A stretch of DNA of 64,000 bases from Calycina herbarum (GCA_001414485.1 LLEY01000121.1:62001-126000), one strand, 5' to 3'. Positions 1 through 10,479 are shown, numbered from the stretch's first letter. Notes: a model not told the origin generated them from the sequence alone. Translations and numbers: made by a program.

Positions 1-46
1 TTCTCGACAATTGCCAGACGGCTCTTGATCTTACGGTGGGAAGCAT
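1..46 (-). CDS. Possible 5' end of a gene running off the left edge
   Basis: On the minus strand an ATG at 46 has a good context (caccaccATG) and opens a frame of 15 codons to the window edge: MLPTVRSRAVWQLSR. It is rich in Arg, Ser and hydrophobics and has no acidic residue, like a mitochondrial presequence. It would be divergent from the MPP6-like gene, about 300 bp away. A GTAAGA inside it could also be a splice donor, so even this short reading is uncertain. No function can be assigned. Confidence 0.3.
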   Translation of the reverse strand, partial: MLPTVRSRAVWQLSR

Positions 47-342
47 GGTGGTGATGGTTCAATTGCTTGTGGTTGTTGATCTCCACTCGTCGTCGCGGAA
101 TTTGGAGCTCGGGGACTTTTGATTACATAATGAGGGCCTGGGCCCGCGAACAAGGTTTACAGCCCAAACATTTCTTGATTCTCATACCACTCGCACTCGA
201 CCAAGGTCATGAAAGACTTTGCGCTACTTTGAACCGAACAACTAACGTAACAGCTGGAGCAGGCAGGCAGATGAACAGGACACATCCAACTTGATCGATA
301 TTTACATTTCGTAATTCGGGGTTATTCATCTCCATCGTCATC

Positions 343-1260
343 ATGGCGAGCGCAAGCACGCCTGGCAGCGTGCCAAAGGCCATGTCCTCACGGCTCTTGA
401 CCATGAAATTCATGCAAAGAGCCGCTGCATCTCCTACATCACCGTCGCCCTCAACACCAGAAGAACCTCCAAATAAGCGCCGGAAGAAGGGAGGAGATTC
501 GTCGCCTTCCACCTTTAGCGTCGATGCTCTAGCGGACCAAAGAGCTGTACAGAAAGCACTTGCGGAAGAGGAGGCAATACGTCAAGTTGCTCTCGAGAGA
601 CAGGCTGCGGAAGCTGGTGATACGAGATGGGTTCTAAGCTTTGAGGACGATAGCCGGTTGGCGGTTTTTCCCACATTGGCATTACGGGTGGTTCAGACAG
701 GCTATGCCAATCTCGACAGTATATCACCATACCAAGTCAGATCTGTGGATGAGGAACCAGAAGACAAACCTATCATGGTGGGCCGGCGGAGCTTTGGAAA
801 ATTCAATCGCGTTCTCGAGGTAATTTGCCCTCGGTATCATTTTGCCATTTTGCTAACAATTGCGCAGAAGCAACAAGACCCCACGCTAGAGGATTCCGAC
901 GATTCCGATGAAAATGAAAGCGAAGGATCAGCAAACAATTCTGACGGTGACTCAGATGACCCAACGAATAATCTCATCAAGACTTCTCGTGCGGAAGCTG
1001 CTCAACGTTTAAAGGCAGATCGTAAAACGAAGAAGAAGGCAGAAAAATCGAAGACGGCGGAACTGGCGAAGCAACGAAAGAAAAAGGACATTAATTTAAA
1101 TGGGTTGACAAGTCTATCTGGAAAACCTGCTCCAGGTGCTTCTCAGGGACCCTGCTATGGGTGTGGTGGACCTCATATACAATCGCGATGTCCAGAAAAT
1201 AAGAGGAGACATCCGGGGGGAGATGACGGGCGTCAAAGAAAATCTCAAAGGACACGGTGA
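343..1260 (+). CDS. MPP6: M-phase phosphoprotein 6 (MPP6)-like nuclear exosome cofactor with C-terminal zinc knuckle
   Basis: MPP6 proteins bind RNA and link the nuclear exosome to the helicase Mtr4 during rRNA and pre-RNA processing. The family marks are visible: an N-terminal SRLLTMKFMQR block (residues ~16-26) and an MVGRRSFGKFN block (~145-155), corresponding to the two short conserved segments of MPP6. A Ser/Asp-rich acidic stretch and a Lys-rich stretch follow. Near the C-terminus, CYGCGGPHIQSRC has CCHC spacing (C-x2-C-x3-H-x4-C), a zinc knuckle not present in the human protein. A 48-nt intron at 820-867 (gtaatt...gcgcag, branch gctaac) is inferred. It is a multiple of three and stop-free, so an unspliced reading also stays open. 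Spliced length is 289 residues. The ATG at 343 is the first in frame. Confidence 0.75.
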   Translation: MASASTPGSVPKAMSSRLLTMKFMQRAAASPTSPSPSTPEEPPNKRRKKGGDSSPSTFSVDALADQRAVQKALAEEEAIRQVALERQAAEAGDTRWVLSFEDDSRLAVFPTLALRVVQTGYANLDSISPYQVRSVDEEPEDKPIMVGRRSFGKFNRVLEVICPRYHFAILLTIAQKQQDPTLEDSDDSDENESEGSANNSDGDSDDPTNNLIKTSRAEAAQRLKADRKTKKKAEKSKTAELAKQRKKKDINLNGLTSLSGKPAPGASQGPCYGCGGPHIQSRCPENKRRHPGGDDGRQRKSQRTR

Positions 1261-3041
1261 AGAGCGATACTCCGAGTTGATATTAATTAATTGACCGGGG
1301 TTGCTTTTGAATTGGGCACGAGGGACTTGCAAGCCGATGCGGGGTATAGTGGAACATACGATCAGTCATTGCCCAAGAACAGCAAGCAGAAGTGTACGAA
1401 GCTTGAATACGCCGAGAAACCATTTAAGTGGTTGGCGAATACGATACACCCTGATTCAATTGTATAGATCTAAGTACCGTACGTAAATAAGATCTAGTTT
1501 TACTAAAATCATAGACCTTAATCCATCTTTCACCTTCCCACGATGTCTCGATCCAAGAATGAACCCTTTCACACATAGATTTCAACTTTATATTCCTCTG
1601 CAGCTCAAAATTCTGGATGAATCTAACTCCTTCTCTTCCAAACTCGTGTCAACTTCCAAGTCAGTTACCCGCATAAGGCCCCTCATTTTCCCTTGGCGAG
1701 CCAGGTCCAAAACGTTTCCTCTGCGCTGCCTCTGGTCATGTCTCAATTAACCACGAAAAAGAGAAGGAGAAGGGGAGAGTCGTGCATGAGAACCATCAAC
1801 AAGACATCCGACAGGTTACGAGGTGGGGGTTGCCAAGTTGGAAATCAGGAACGGCCCGTCCTTTTGCTTTGACCTTTTTGCTCACGGAATTTTCAGGAAA
1901 GAGGTATGGAGCTGGTGGATGGGTGATATGGAGGTATGAAACTATGGAACGGCCCTTCCAAGACTTTTGATGGCGTACTATTCTCGATATTGAATCGGAA
2001 AGGACAAGAGATGAAGGGATATGGACCCCGTTTTTACGGGAGTTTGAGGAGGGGTGCGATTTGCAACAAATGTTTTTTTCTTGTTTGAGGGGAAGTGAGG
2101 GGTTGAGGGCTTGAGGGCTTGGGGATGTATAAGAGGGTGTGTTCCTGCTTGAGCTTGAGGCGGTGAGTGTTGTTTGTCTGGATATTTGGCTGATATTGGT
2201 TTTTGTCTCGGGATTTTGCTTTTCCAAGTTAGTTTGTTTTGTTTATTTAATTTTCCGTTTTCTTTCTAGAAGAATTTTAGTTGTAAGTACGAGGCATATT
2301 TTTCAATGGGGTTTGTTTTCCGTCATGCCAGAATCAGCCAGACTGGGAATGCTCTGTTGGGTTATTGATAGATTGCCATTTTTGTTTTCCACCCGTCGGG
2401 AGTCTAGGGTTGGAACTGTTTGATGTCTCAAAACTTTCCAGATTGGGAATCGCGATGTGCAACAGAAGTCCTGTTTATCCCATGCCCTGGTATGTATCAT
2501 ATTTCTTATTCCTATTCGAGACTTCATTTTCTCAGTGCCTTTTTTTTATTTAGCGATCTTGTCTATTCGAGATCGGGCGCCGGATGCTTGTGGAGACCAT
2601 GGCTTGAGAAACCTTGGTGGAGCTTGTTATGTTGAATGCTGGAGGATTTAGTCCCTTCGATATCAATTATATCTCATCTTCAGTCTCTCGTTTTCTTACA
2701 CACTTCCACAGATGGCGTACACAGAGGGAGTAACATGAAATGACACAATAGAGAACTGTCTGCTATTTCGAGACGAGTTGGCCTTCAATCCTTTTCCCAG
2801 CGTTTACATTTCTGCGCATAAAGAACGAGCCGAAAACCAAAGTGGGCAAGTAAACATTGGCGCTTACCTAGGATCGTCTTGATATCCGCCCGTGATTTGG
2901 AAATAACTTCACTCACGTGCGTTGTCTAAACCCCAAAGTGGAATGCACCCCGAAGCTTTTCGGTCTGACTCATGAATTAAAAAAACGATAATAACAAGAA
3001 ATTTTCTGAAATTCTGTGAAAACATTCTAGCCTATCTCAAG
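1261..3041. other. Intergenic, no gene recognised
   Basis: The segment is T-rich in the middle (about 2050-2600). Short open frames on both strands show no family similarity or plausible splice structure. It probably holds the MPP6 3' UTR and the promoter or leader of the dioxygenase gene. I see no RNA gene or repeat. Confidence 0.5.
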
Positions 3042-4236
3042 ATGACGTCGAAATTTGATACTATCAAAGATGCTGATGCTCCGCGAACCATCAACCCCAC
3101 TCCAGAAGAACTGAAATCTTCCTCGTACGACAATGCAAATATCCAAGCCGCTCTAGAAGCACTTCATCAGGATGGCTTTGTGGTGCTCAAGTCAGTTGTT
3201 GATGTCAGACACGTTGATCACATAAACTCCTACATGGGTAAAGAGGCGGATGATTTGCTGAAGAATAACACCAAACCCTTCAATCAGGGCGTAAACTGTT
3301 CGTGCTCTCCCCCTAGAACCTCGAATACTAATCTTGGCAAGCAAACATTCTCCAGGGACCACCTGTAAAGGATACAGAGTATCTCTACAATGATGTATTC
3401 TTCAATCCATTCGTGATTCAAATCATGAATGCGTATGTACTACCGGACATTTTCAAGGTTAACAGCTAATTGAGACCAGATACCTTGGGGCGAATCCTAT
3501 CTGGAACTTTATGACCGGTAACAATGCTCTGCCCAACACAGACGGTCTTCGTCAACCAGTACACAAAGATATCATCTTCCACCATCCACAAGTACTACAA
3601 CGATTTCCTGAAGCATCTCACATTTTACTAACCCGTGAATAGTGTCCCTTCTTCGTAATTGCCAACATTCCACTATGTTCCTTCAACAAGACAACTGGAT
3701 CTACAGAATTCTGGCTTGGCTCCCATGCCCATACAACCAGTGCCGACCAGCAAGTCACAACCGCTGAAACCAAATTAGCAAATGCAAGATTGAGAGTTGG
3801 TGAACCCATGACATTTCTCCAGGATGATGTGAGAGAAGAGAGGCGTAAAGTGAGACCTCCAATTCAGCCTGAATGCGAGAAAGGGGACATCATGTTGAGA
3901 GATTTGAGGACGTGGCACGCGGGAATGCCCAATGAGAGTGATCACTATCGAATTATGCTGGCACTCGGCTATCAAGTTGGTACCCCTTTTCGTGTCGCAC
4001 AGATCTCCACACTTTAGTTCGCCGATTTCATGCTTCGTTTTTTGTAGAGCTGACGATGCGATGAAAAGGCTCAGTGGTATCCTAACCATACTTTGCGATC
4101 AAAGTTGCCTTTGAGTCAGGGTAACTTCTTTCTGAAGCATGGTGGACAGCCAGTAGAGGTTCGAGCTGATCTCTTGCCTGATGAGACGGAATTTGGCATT
4201 GTAAACGACGATTTTTCGTTTCGACCTTCGGTTTGA
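3042..4236 (+). CDS. Phytanoyl-CoA dioxygenase (PhyH) family, Fe(II)/2-oxoglutarate oxygenase
   Basis: Predicted non-haem iron, 2-oxoglutarate-dependent hydroxylase; the substrate is unknown, since fungal PhyH paralogues act on varied lipids and secondary metabolites. Exons 3042-3290, 3356-3432, 3480-3591, 3643-3975 and 4075-4236 give 310 residues. The iron-binding triad is visible: HKD (H137, D139) and RTWHAG (H238), with an Arg for 2-oxoglutarate in DHYRIML (R249). The N-terminal LHQDGFVVLK segment and the WYPNH segment near the C-terminus are typical of the fungal subgroup. Intron 4 needs the unusual donor GTTGGT, and the alternative GTACCC breaks the frame. The start is the first ATG (caagATGACG). 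No targeting signal is evident, so it is probably cytosolic. Confidence 0.85.
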
Positions 4237-6104
4237 TGATGATGTATTAAGTTGCTCTCAGACGCACAAAGCAATTCTCAGTTGAATCTCTGGGCACCGT
4301 CCTTACAGAAAACCAACCCAAATTACGATATACAGTAGTATTCAACATACTCTAAATAACCTAATACATACATAAGTATTTGAGGTACTTTTGAATACAC
4401 GCTGCCCCCCCCACAACAAACCAAGCAAGCATCGCAACGTTTGTTGCACATCGCACCCCGTTCCACTCTTTGACAATTCATGGTAACTTCCACGCCCCAT
4501 CCGTCTGCCAACCTCTCATCCTTCTAGAATCCAGTGAAAAATCTCCGAGAGACCCAGTTTTCAAATTGGTGACACTAAAAATCCCGAAGCTTCGGCAGTA
4601 AAGTGACAACATCGCTTGGTTAAAATGTCTCGATCCTCCTCCTTTCATCCGAGAATTTCTGTCATTTAGGGCTGAGTTGAGATTATTTTTGACCAATGAG
4701 AAGCTTGAGAAAATGCAACGCATGAAAACGTTTTCCTGATTCATGATTTGTTGTGGAGTGGCGAATTATATGGTTGGTGAGAAGGCATGAAATTTAATGG
4801 ATATTACACGTGATTATAGCATGTGGAGTACACTTAAAATCGTTTGGATTTGCAGTTTCGAAGATCTCAGCTTTCGATTGTATAAAATGTAAGTCAAGAG
4901 GCTTTGTTTTAGTGGCATGTCTTGTGTTCAGAATTCTCCGAACTGATTCTGTGAAAAAGGCACCACAACGCAAACTAATTACGAAGATATTTCTTGGTTC
5001 TTAATCTAGCACTGAATTTTTCAATTTGCGGGTTATGTATGTCACCGTTTCAAGTACTCTTATGAGACATATCATACCGGAAGTCCTTGAAATAATTATA
5101 TGAAATTGTTTCAGGAATTTTAGGATAACGGAGAGGAGTTTCTGTTCAATTATGCTAAACCGTTCACATAATTAACATGGTTATTTAAGGATGTGTAATA
5201 TACTCTTTCCCAGGTGTACCTATAATGATCACAGTGACTCGTCTTGCTGGGACTTGGTGCTGAAAATATCGTAGATCTTGACTTCATTATTGCCACAAGT
5301 ATGTGGTGGGTTAGATTTTTCTACAATAACATCCAACCCTCTTAATACAATCTAAACCAATGATGCCTTTTACTAAGTTTTTGAGTGGCATTCCCACCCA
5401 GCTGGAAAGATGTGTAAGCTTACAAACACCAATAAAGACATCTCAAAGTGAAAGTCGCCATTCCAATTACTTCTCCGTGCGAAAAACAGGCTTCGAACAA
5501 GCAAGTTGATAATTGAGCCCATGAATGGCAAACAAACGACAGATATATGACCTTAGAGAAGCAGTTCTTGACGATTATCACATGACTCGTCCCGGCAGTC
5601 TGTCGTATATGATATGGCCCAAAATGACCTGTAATTAATTTCAGGCTCGTAGAAAAAGCAACCATTACTGATACTTACCACATAGAGTAACCAAACAGAG
5701 CGAGAAATGACGTCTCAACCTGCACAGCAAATCGCACAGATTTACGCAAAGGGACCTTACAGGAACCCTGTGACCATTTTTTGTGGAACCCAAATGCAAC
5801 TCTAATGTGCCATAAATTTTGGCCAAAATGCTAACTGATTAAATAAGATATTTGAAAACACCCGCAATCATATCGAGACACAGGGCAACCCCCTCCTTTC
5901 ATGCTACTCGTCTTCCGAGAAAAAAATTATAAAGAAAATGATAGGATAACAAAATATATGAAAAATGAGACCTTGAACTCCTTCCAAAGAAATCCTGTAT
6001 TATTCTTGTAAACTGGTGTTCCGGCCTCGTTCAGTTGATGATTGCTTCCGGCACACCCAGAGTACTGACCGAGACCACCAAACGACAACAAAGTCCATGA
6101 GGGT
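4237..6104. other. Intergenic, no gene recognised
   Basis: AT-rich sequence between the convergent PhyH and dibasic-repeat protein genes. Small frames such as the minus-strand one at 5927-6124 overlap the end of the neighbouring gene and match no family I recognise. No repeats or RNA genes were seen. Confidence 0.5.
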
Positions 6105-7131
6105 TCATTTAGTAGGATATCCATGACCCCCTAACAGCCCAGACAGTGGATCGGTGATCTCACCAAATGCAACCGCAAGAGTATTCGGTCCAACAAGCTG
6201 ACCCAAATCATTCAAAGAACTTGTGAGGGTGGTAGAGGCACTACCCAAGCCTGCGAGACCTCCCAAAGGACTGCTGTCTCTTTTCGAAATGCCACCTTCA
6301 TACCCTTTACCGTTGAGAACAGGCGCTAATGGACCTGTAGCGTCAGCAACAAGTGCGGCTAGGGAATCGCTTGACTCCGTTACGGGGATTAGAGCCTCAA
6401 AACCACCGTCCTTCTTGACGCGACGATTCCATCCTTTTCCACCAAGTAGAGGGCTGATTGGATCGGTAAGTACTCCAACCATGGGCGCGAGGGTTATGAG
6501 AAGTCCAGAGATTAAACTCGTTAAGGGATCTTGTCTTCGTTCGAAGTCGTGAGTAACAGGACTTGGGTTGACATGGCCTTTCGCTAGAATCCCATCCTCT
6601 CCTCTCTTCAACACTCCTCCTAACCCTCCCACGCCCCCAAGGGCACCCGAAAGCAATTGAAGGAGATCGGTGACCTCGTCAAGTTCTATCGGTTGCCGCG
6701 TTGCAAGTTCCTTCGTTGGAAGAGCCTCACCATCTTCCCCTTTCAATACACCACCCGGAGCCAAGATACCACTGAGGGGACCAAGAAGCCCACTGAGAGC
6801 TCCAAGCGCCTCAAGCTGTTCGCTTTCAATATCTTTATTGTCCCTTCCTTTTAAAGCCGCTTCTGATTTTCCTAGTGCTGCACCACCAGTAAGGAAGCTT
6901 AGCGGTCCAAGAACCTCCCCGAGACCTTCAGTAAGTGCTCCGGGGTCTTGAAGTTGCCGCTTAGAGTGGGCTGACTCCTTGTTTGAATCTGTCGTCTGAG
7001 AATACGCCCCATTCTATGAGAAGACATGTTAGTCAAGTATCTGAAAAACATTTTGACGGTGAACTTACTGAGACTGGCGCCGTGAGAGCAAGGGGTGATG
7101 CCCCAAGAAGGAGTACAGTTGTCAGTTGCAT
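6105..7131 (-). CDS. Secreted protein with dibasic (Kex2-type) sites and a 13-residue repeat; candidate peptide precursor
   Basis: Unrecognised protein of 323 residues from exons 7131-7069 and 7013-6105 (intron 7014-7068, GTAAGT donor). Residues 1-18 (MQLTTVLLLGASPLALTA) look like a signal peptide. The rest is rich in Gly, Leu and Pro and carries dibasic sites at KR39-40, KR157-158, RR180-181, RR218-219, KK221-222 and KR265-266. A 13-residue unit recurs three times: TDPISPLLGGKGW (205-217), TGPLAPVLNGKGY (247-259) and TDPLSGLLGGHGY (308-320). The first two are followed by a dibasic site and the third ends the protein. Looser L-x-G-P-L-S-G-x-L units occur earlier. No cysteines are seen. This is the layout of a Kex2-processed secreted repeat protein. 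The nearest gene upstream, divergently transcribed, encodes a UstYa-type protein, the maturation-enzyme family of fungal ribosomal peptides. A cell-wall or surface repeat protein is the alternative. The gene model is firm; the role is inference. Confidence 0.7.
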
Positions 7132-7223
7132 GATTTGATCGGGCTCATCGGGTGTCTGGTGATAGAAACGAAATGCTCTGATCTTGCTTTTCTTTCCAGC
7201 GAGAAAGGTCGCAGAGAAGGGGG

Positions 7224-7230
7224 ATTTATA
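7224..7230 (-). promoter_or_regulatory. TATA box of the dibasic-repeat protein gene
   Basis: TATAAAT on the minus strand lies about 93 bp upstream of the ATG at 7131. The same heptamer stands upstream of the divergent UstYa gene. Confidence 0.5.
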
Positions 7231-7598
7231 CCCAATGACACTATTCCTGTACACCTTCGCCATCCGGTATTGTCCCAACATGCTTTGTAGGCGAGGTCCG
7301 AATCTGTACTAGATCTGAGCAAATCTTCGTATCGATAATTACGATAGATCAAATCCTAACAGTACCACTTGCCGCGAACCTATCTAATAACGGTAATTGA
7401 CTCTTTTGCCCTCTAATTAATTTAAAAGGACTAATTTGCCCCTGTTACTAAAAGAGGGGTATTTAGGTTAGAAAAGAGGGATATTCTAGTTAGTGATTAT
7501 TTATTATTTTCTCTATTTATTTACTACTAAATTTCAGTATATAAGAGCTTATACGTTAAGATAGTAGAACTTAATTACCTAACTAATATACTAGCTAT

Positions 7599-7626
7599 TA
7601 TAGTAGAGTAATAGAAGTTTCTAGAT
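7599..7626. repeat. Left arm of a 28-bp internal inverted repeat
   Basis: Bases 7599-7626 are the exact reverse complement of 8360-8387. The arms lie inside the TIR element and enclose the solo LTR, so a transcript could form a long-armed hairpin. Confidence 0.75.
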
Positions 7627-7893
7627 GTTTAAAACTTAACTTCTTTAATAATATTTTATCAATTATTTAATTTCTTTAAAACCTAAGAGTAAAACTCTTT
7701 AATTTAATACAGTCTATACTTTATATAATTAGATTTAGTTTCTAAAGTACGCTATCACTAGTAAAAGTAGAGTAATATAAGTAGGTCGAGAATTTAAGTA
7801 TTTTTAGGCCTTTTTTAGTATAAAATTAGCTAAAACCGATATTAGCTAACTTTAACTCTACTTAATCAAATAACTAAAAATATATTACTAGAT

Positions 7894-8236
7894 ATTATTG
7901 TAACGGCACGAAACGGATACTACTACAAAAGAGGCATATGGAAGTGCGTTCGATAGAATGACATATCCGAATGCTAGGCTCTGATACGAAGGAAAAGACC
8001 AAATTGGTCTTTCCTCAAGAGAGAGTGAGAGCATCTATATACAAGAGGGCCGGACAATAACAAAAGTCTGTACCGATTCGTTCTGACAGTCCTGAAACCA
8101 AAACTGTACTGCAATCCTGTTCCGTGCGCTCGGTATCCACCGTTCCATAACCATCTGTACCGTACCATACTCGGCACGTATTCTTGGCTGTTCCGATGGC
8201 TCGGCAATTCTATCAATAGCTGGCCATCACAATTAT
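7894..8236 (-). mobile_element. Solo LTR (333 bp) with 5-bp target duplication ATTAT
   Basis: Bases 7899-8231 begin TGTAAC and end CATCACA, giving the canonical TG...CA ends with a short TGT/ACA inverted repeat. ATTAT flanks both sides (7894-7898 and 8232-8236). Composition is balanced, in sharp contrast to the surrounding RIP-like DNA. On the minus strand a TGTATATAG box is followed by a CT-rich run resembling an LTR promoter and start, so minus is the likely transcriptional orientation. No internal retroelement sequence remains, consistent with LTR-LTR recombination. The lack of RIP signature suggests that insertion came after RIP of the host element, or that the copy was too short or solitary to be targeted. 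Confidence 0.7.
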
Positions 8237-8359
8237 ATAAAGAGCTTTATATTAAATATTTAAGTTAGTCTAAGATAAAAGTCTTATATATCATTTATAT
8301 ATAAATATTAAAACTTATAAAGTTAAAAAGTTCTTAAGTTTTAGTATAAAAAGGCTAGT

Positions 8360-8387
8360 ATCTAGAAACTTCTATTACTCTACTATA
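8360..8387. repeat. Right arm of the 28-bp internal inverted repeat
   Basis: Exact reverse complement of 7599-7626. The arms sit asymmetrically relative to the element ends, so this is a separate internal structure and not part of the terminal repeat. Confidence 0.75.
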
Positions 8388-8744
8388 TTCTCTTTCTATC
8401 TTCTATATAGCTGCTTAGAGCGAAATCTCTAAGAGTAGTACTATATAAGAAACTATAGTACTATTTAAGCTAAAGAAGGAATTAAGAGTAGAATTAAAGC
8501 TTAAGATTAATAATTAGAGAGAATTTAGAAGTTTTAAATCGTCGATTTAAGTAATAAAAGCTCTAAGCGAAAGAGTAAAGACTTATAGAGTAGAAGTGAG
8601 TTAACTTATTATATTTATTAATTTCTTAGTATATTAGTAAGACGAAACTAATAAATAATAGAAATATTCTACTAACTAATCAGAGGGCAAAATAGTGATT
8701 TTTAATTCATCAGAGGGCAAAAGAGTCAATTACCGATCTAATAA

Positions 8745-9254
8745 TGATGTGGCCATAACAAAGAATAAATATTTAACATAGTGAAGTAAACTAGATCAGA
8801 TGCCAAGAGGGTGAAACAAGTTTTGCCTAGAACTTCTAAGAAGACCCCCCACGCATATGCAACTATCGAGCTTGCTTCAGCCCCGAAAGTTCTAGAGCAA
8901 TTCTTAGAATATATTGGTAGAGTCAGAAGCATTGTTTTGTCTCAGCAGAAGATCCAAATAGGTTAGGAATAGGAAGTAATGGGTGATAAAACAACGCAAC
9001 TCGATCACAGTAATACAAAATGGCGCCGGTGGCATGGTTCAAAGTAGTAGCCTTTGACGTGTGATAGATCTTGCGAGACCTGAGTTGTATAGAATGGGTG
9101 AATGCACTAGACAAGACATTAATTTCCCGGCTCGGTAAATTATTATGGCGAGCGCATCCGAGGCCAACACCTACTTATAAATCAACACAGATGAATCTAA
9201 CTAGCACAAAAGAAAAACAAGCTACACATCAGATATTGAACCACAACATCAACA
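8745..9254. other. Upstream region of the UstYa-like gene
   Basis: No gene was seen. The segment contains the probable promoter, with TATAAAT at 9176-9182 about 73 bp before the ATG. Confidence 0.5.
9176..9182 (+). promoter_or_regulatory. TATA box of the UstYa-like gene
   Basis: TATAAAT lies 73 bp upstream of the ATG at 9255. It is identical to the TATA heptamer of the divergent dibasic-repeat protein gene. Confidence 0.5.
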
Positions 9255-10278
9255 ATGGCACCGTATTGCTCGCTTTACCAGAAGCTCGACAAGTCGGTAT
9301 ACGAAGAGGTTAGAGAGGTTGCACCCGAGGACGACCTCGACTCAGAGTACTCCGAAAACACACCAGCAGCAACTCGACGCTCCTGGCTTCCGAAATTATC
9401 AACCACCCTCCTATTGATCCTCGTGGCAATATTCGCCTCCACCTCACTGTATCTCTCAATTAAACTGGACCACGTCCTCAAAGAGGAACATGGATATTCC
9501 ACTGACTGGGGTATGGAAATCCTTACTAGCTCTTGGAGGCTTCACTGACCCTTCAAAGCCCCGGCAAGAAAGTCTCTTAAGATGAACCAGCAAATGTACA
9601 CCTCCACATTCCGATTCAATGAAAGCTCAGACTCCGTGTTTAATGAATATGGCCCTGATGATACAGTGTACGCCGGAGAACCATCTCCTGAGATTGACGA
9701 AGCATGGCACGCGCTCTTGAAAGGTAAGTTTACACTTGTAATCCTACAACATCGTAAATAATAACAGCATTCAAGGACAATATTTACTCATATCCGAGGG
9801 AGAAGCTATGAAACTGGATAGGCATGGTCTCGTTGAGGGCGATTACATGGCTGAGTAAGTAAGTTTGTGCCGACGAGAGGTAACAAGCTGATAAAACACA
9901 GGACCGAAGTAATGCACTCTTTGCACTGCTTGAATTCGATTCGAAAAGCACTTAGACCGGATTATTACATCCCATACGACCCTACCAAGCTACCCAGCGG
10001 TTTCCAACAAACCCATATCAGTAAGAAATAGTCCAACCACGCGATAGTAAGAGTGGTTCTAACATTTGTTTGCAGATCACTGCATCGAGCAGATTCGACA
10101 AAACATACAATGTGCGCTAGACTTAACACCAGTACCACTCTTACTGTTCGGACGGGATGAGCATCAGCTCTACATTGGAAAGCCCCAGATGCACACATGC
10201 CGCGATTGGGATGCTTTCAGAGAATGGTACACTGAGAAGGGAGAAGAAATAGGAAATGTTGACTCATCGGCATCTTAA
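9255..10278 (+). CDS. UstYa/DUF3328 family protein, putative peptide-modifying oxidase
   Basis: UstYa-family proteins are fungal membrane-anchored enzymes. Several perform oxidative cyclisation or halogenation in ribosomal-peptide (dikaritin) and other cyclic-peptide pathways. Exons 9255-9510, 9559-9723, 9776-9854, 9902-10020 and 10076-10278 give 273 residues. Visible marks are a cytosolic N-terminus with acidic residues, one transmembrane segment (~50-69), the PSPEIDEAWHALL block (~127-139), and both HxxHC motifs: HSLHC (172-176) followed by LNxIRK, and HINHC (205-209). CRDWDAFREW near the C-terminus also fits. The intron 2 acceptor was placed at 9775 because the earlier AG (9767) leads to a stop. 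The gene is intact. Its divergent neighbour across a transposon is a secreted repeat protein with dibasic sites. Isolated UstYa homologues also occur outside clusters, so a pathway role is inferred. Confidence 0.88.
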
Positions 10279-10479
10279 GATATAGTGAGGGAAGTGATTA
10301 TTTGGTATGCAAGCAGATTGGAAATTGAAAGACGAATGATGTATTGCGGTCAGGACCGTATTGTTATTCGCTTGAATAACTTTCAGTCTGCACATTCTAC
10401 GATAGATGCCCGTAGTCTGTAGTATTGAAACTAAAATACGAGTCAATTTCCGTCGCTTGGCGGTTGAAGTCAAAAAGTT

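Larger units (their letters stand above)
7382..8744. mobile_element. Non-autonomous TIR transposon remnant with 9-bp target duplication (Mutator-like size), RIP-degraded
   Basis: The element proper is 7391-8735 (1,345 bp). Its ends are perfect 24-bp terminal inverted repeats beginning CGGTAATTGACTCTTTTG, at 7391-7414 and complementary at 8712-8735. Similarity continues imperfectly for about 30 bp inward, with repeated TTTGCCC motifs. A 9-bp direct duplication ATCTAATAA flanks it (7382-7390 and 8736-8744). Nine-base duplications are characteristic of Mutator-like elements. The body is extremely AT- and TpA-rich with no coding frame, as expected for repeat-induced point mutation in ascomycetes. 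It is nested, with a solo LTR at 7899-8231. A 28-bp inverted repeat lies inside. The superfamily is inferred from duplication length only. Confidence 0.8.

Noticed and set aside
2139..2653. Several overlapping plus-strand frames in T-rich sequence.
   Set aside because: They come from low-complexity T-rich DNA, with hydrophobic low-information translations and no splice logic.
5927..6124. Minus-strand frame of 65 codons overlapping the end of the dibasic-repeat protein gene.
   Set aside because: It lies in the 3' region of that gene in another frame and has no signal or family similarity.
7975..7992. GGCTCTGATACGAAGG resembles the complement of a Copia primer-binding site (tRNA-Met), suggesting LTR plus internal retroelement sequence.
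   Set aside because: TG...CA ends and a 5-bp duplication enclose the whole 333-bp segment, which fits a solo LTR better. The match to the primer site is imperfect.
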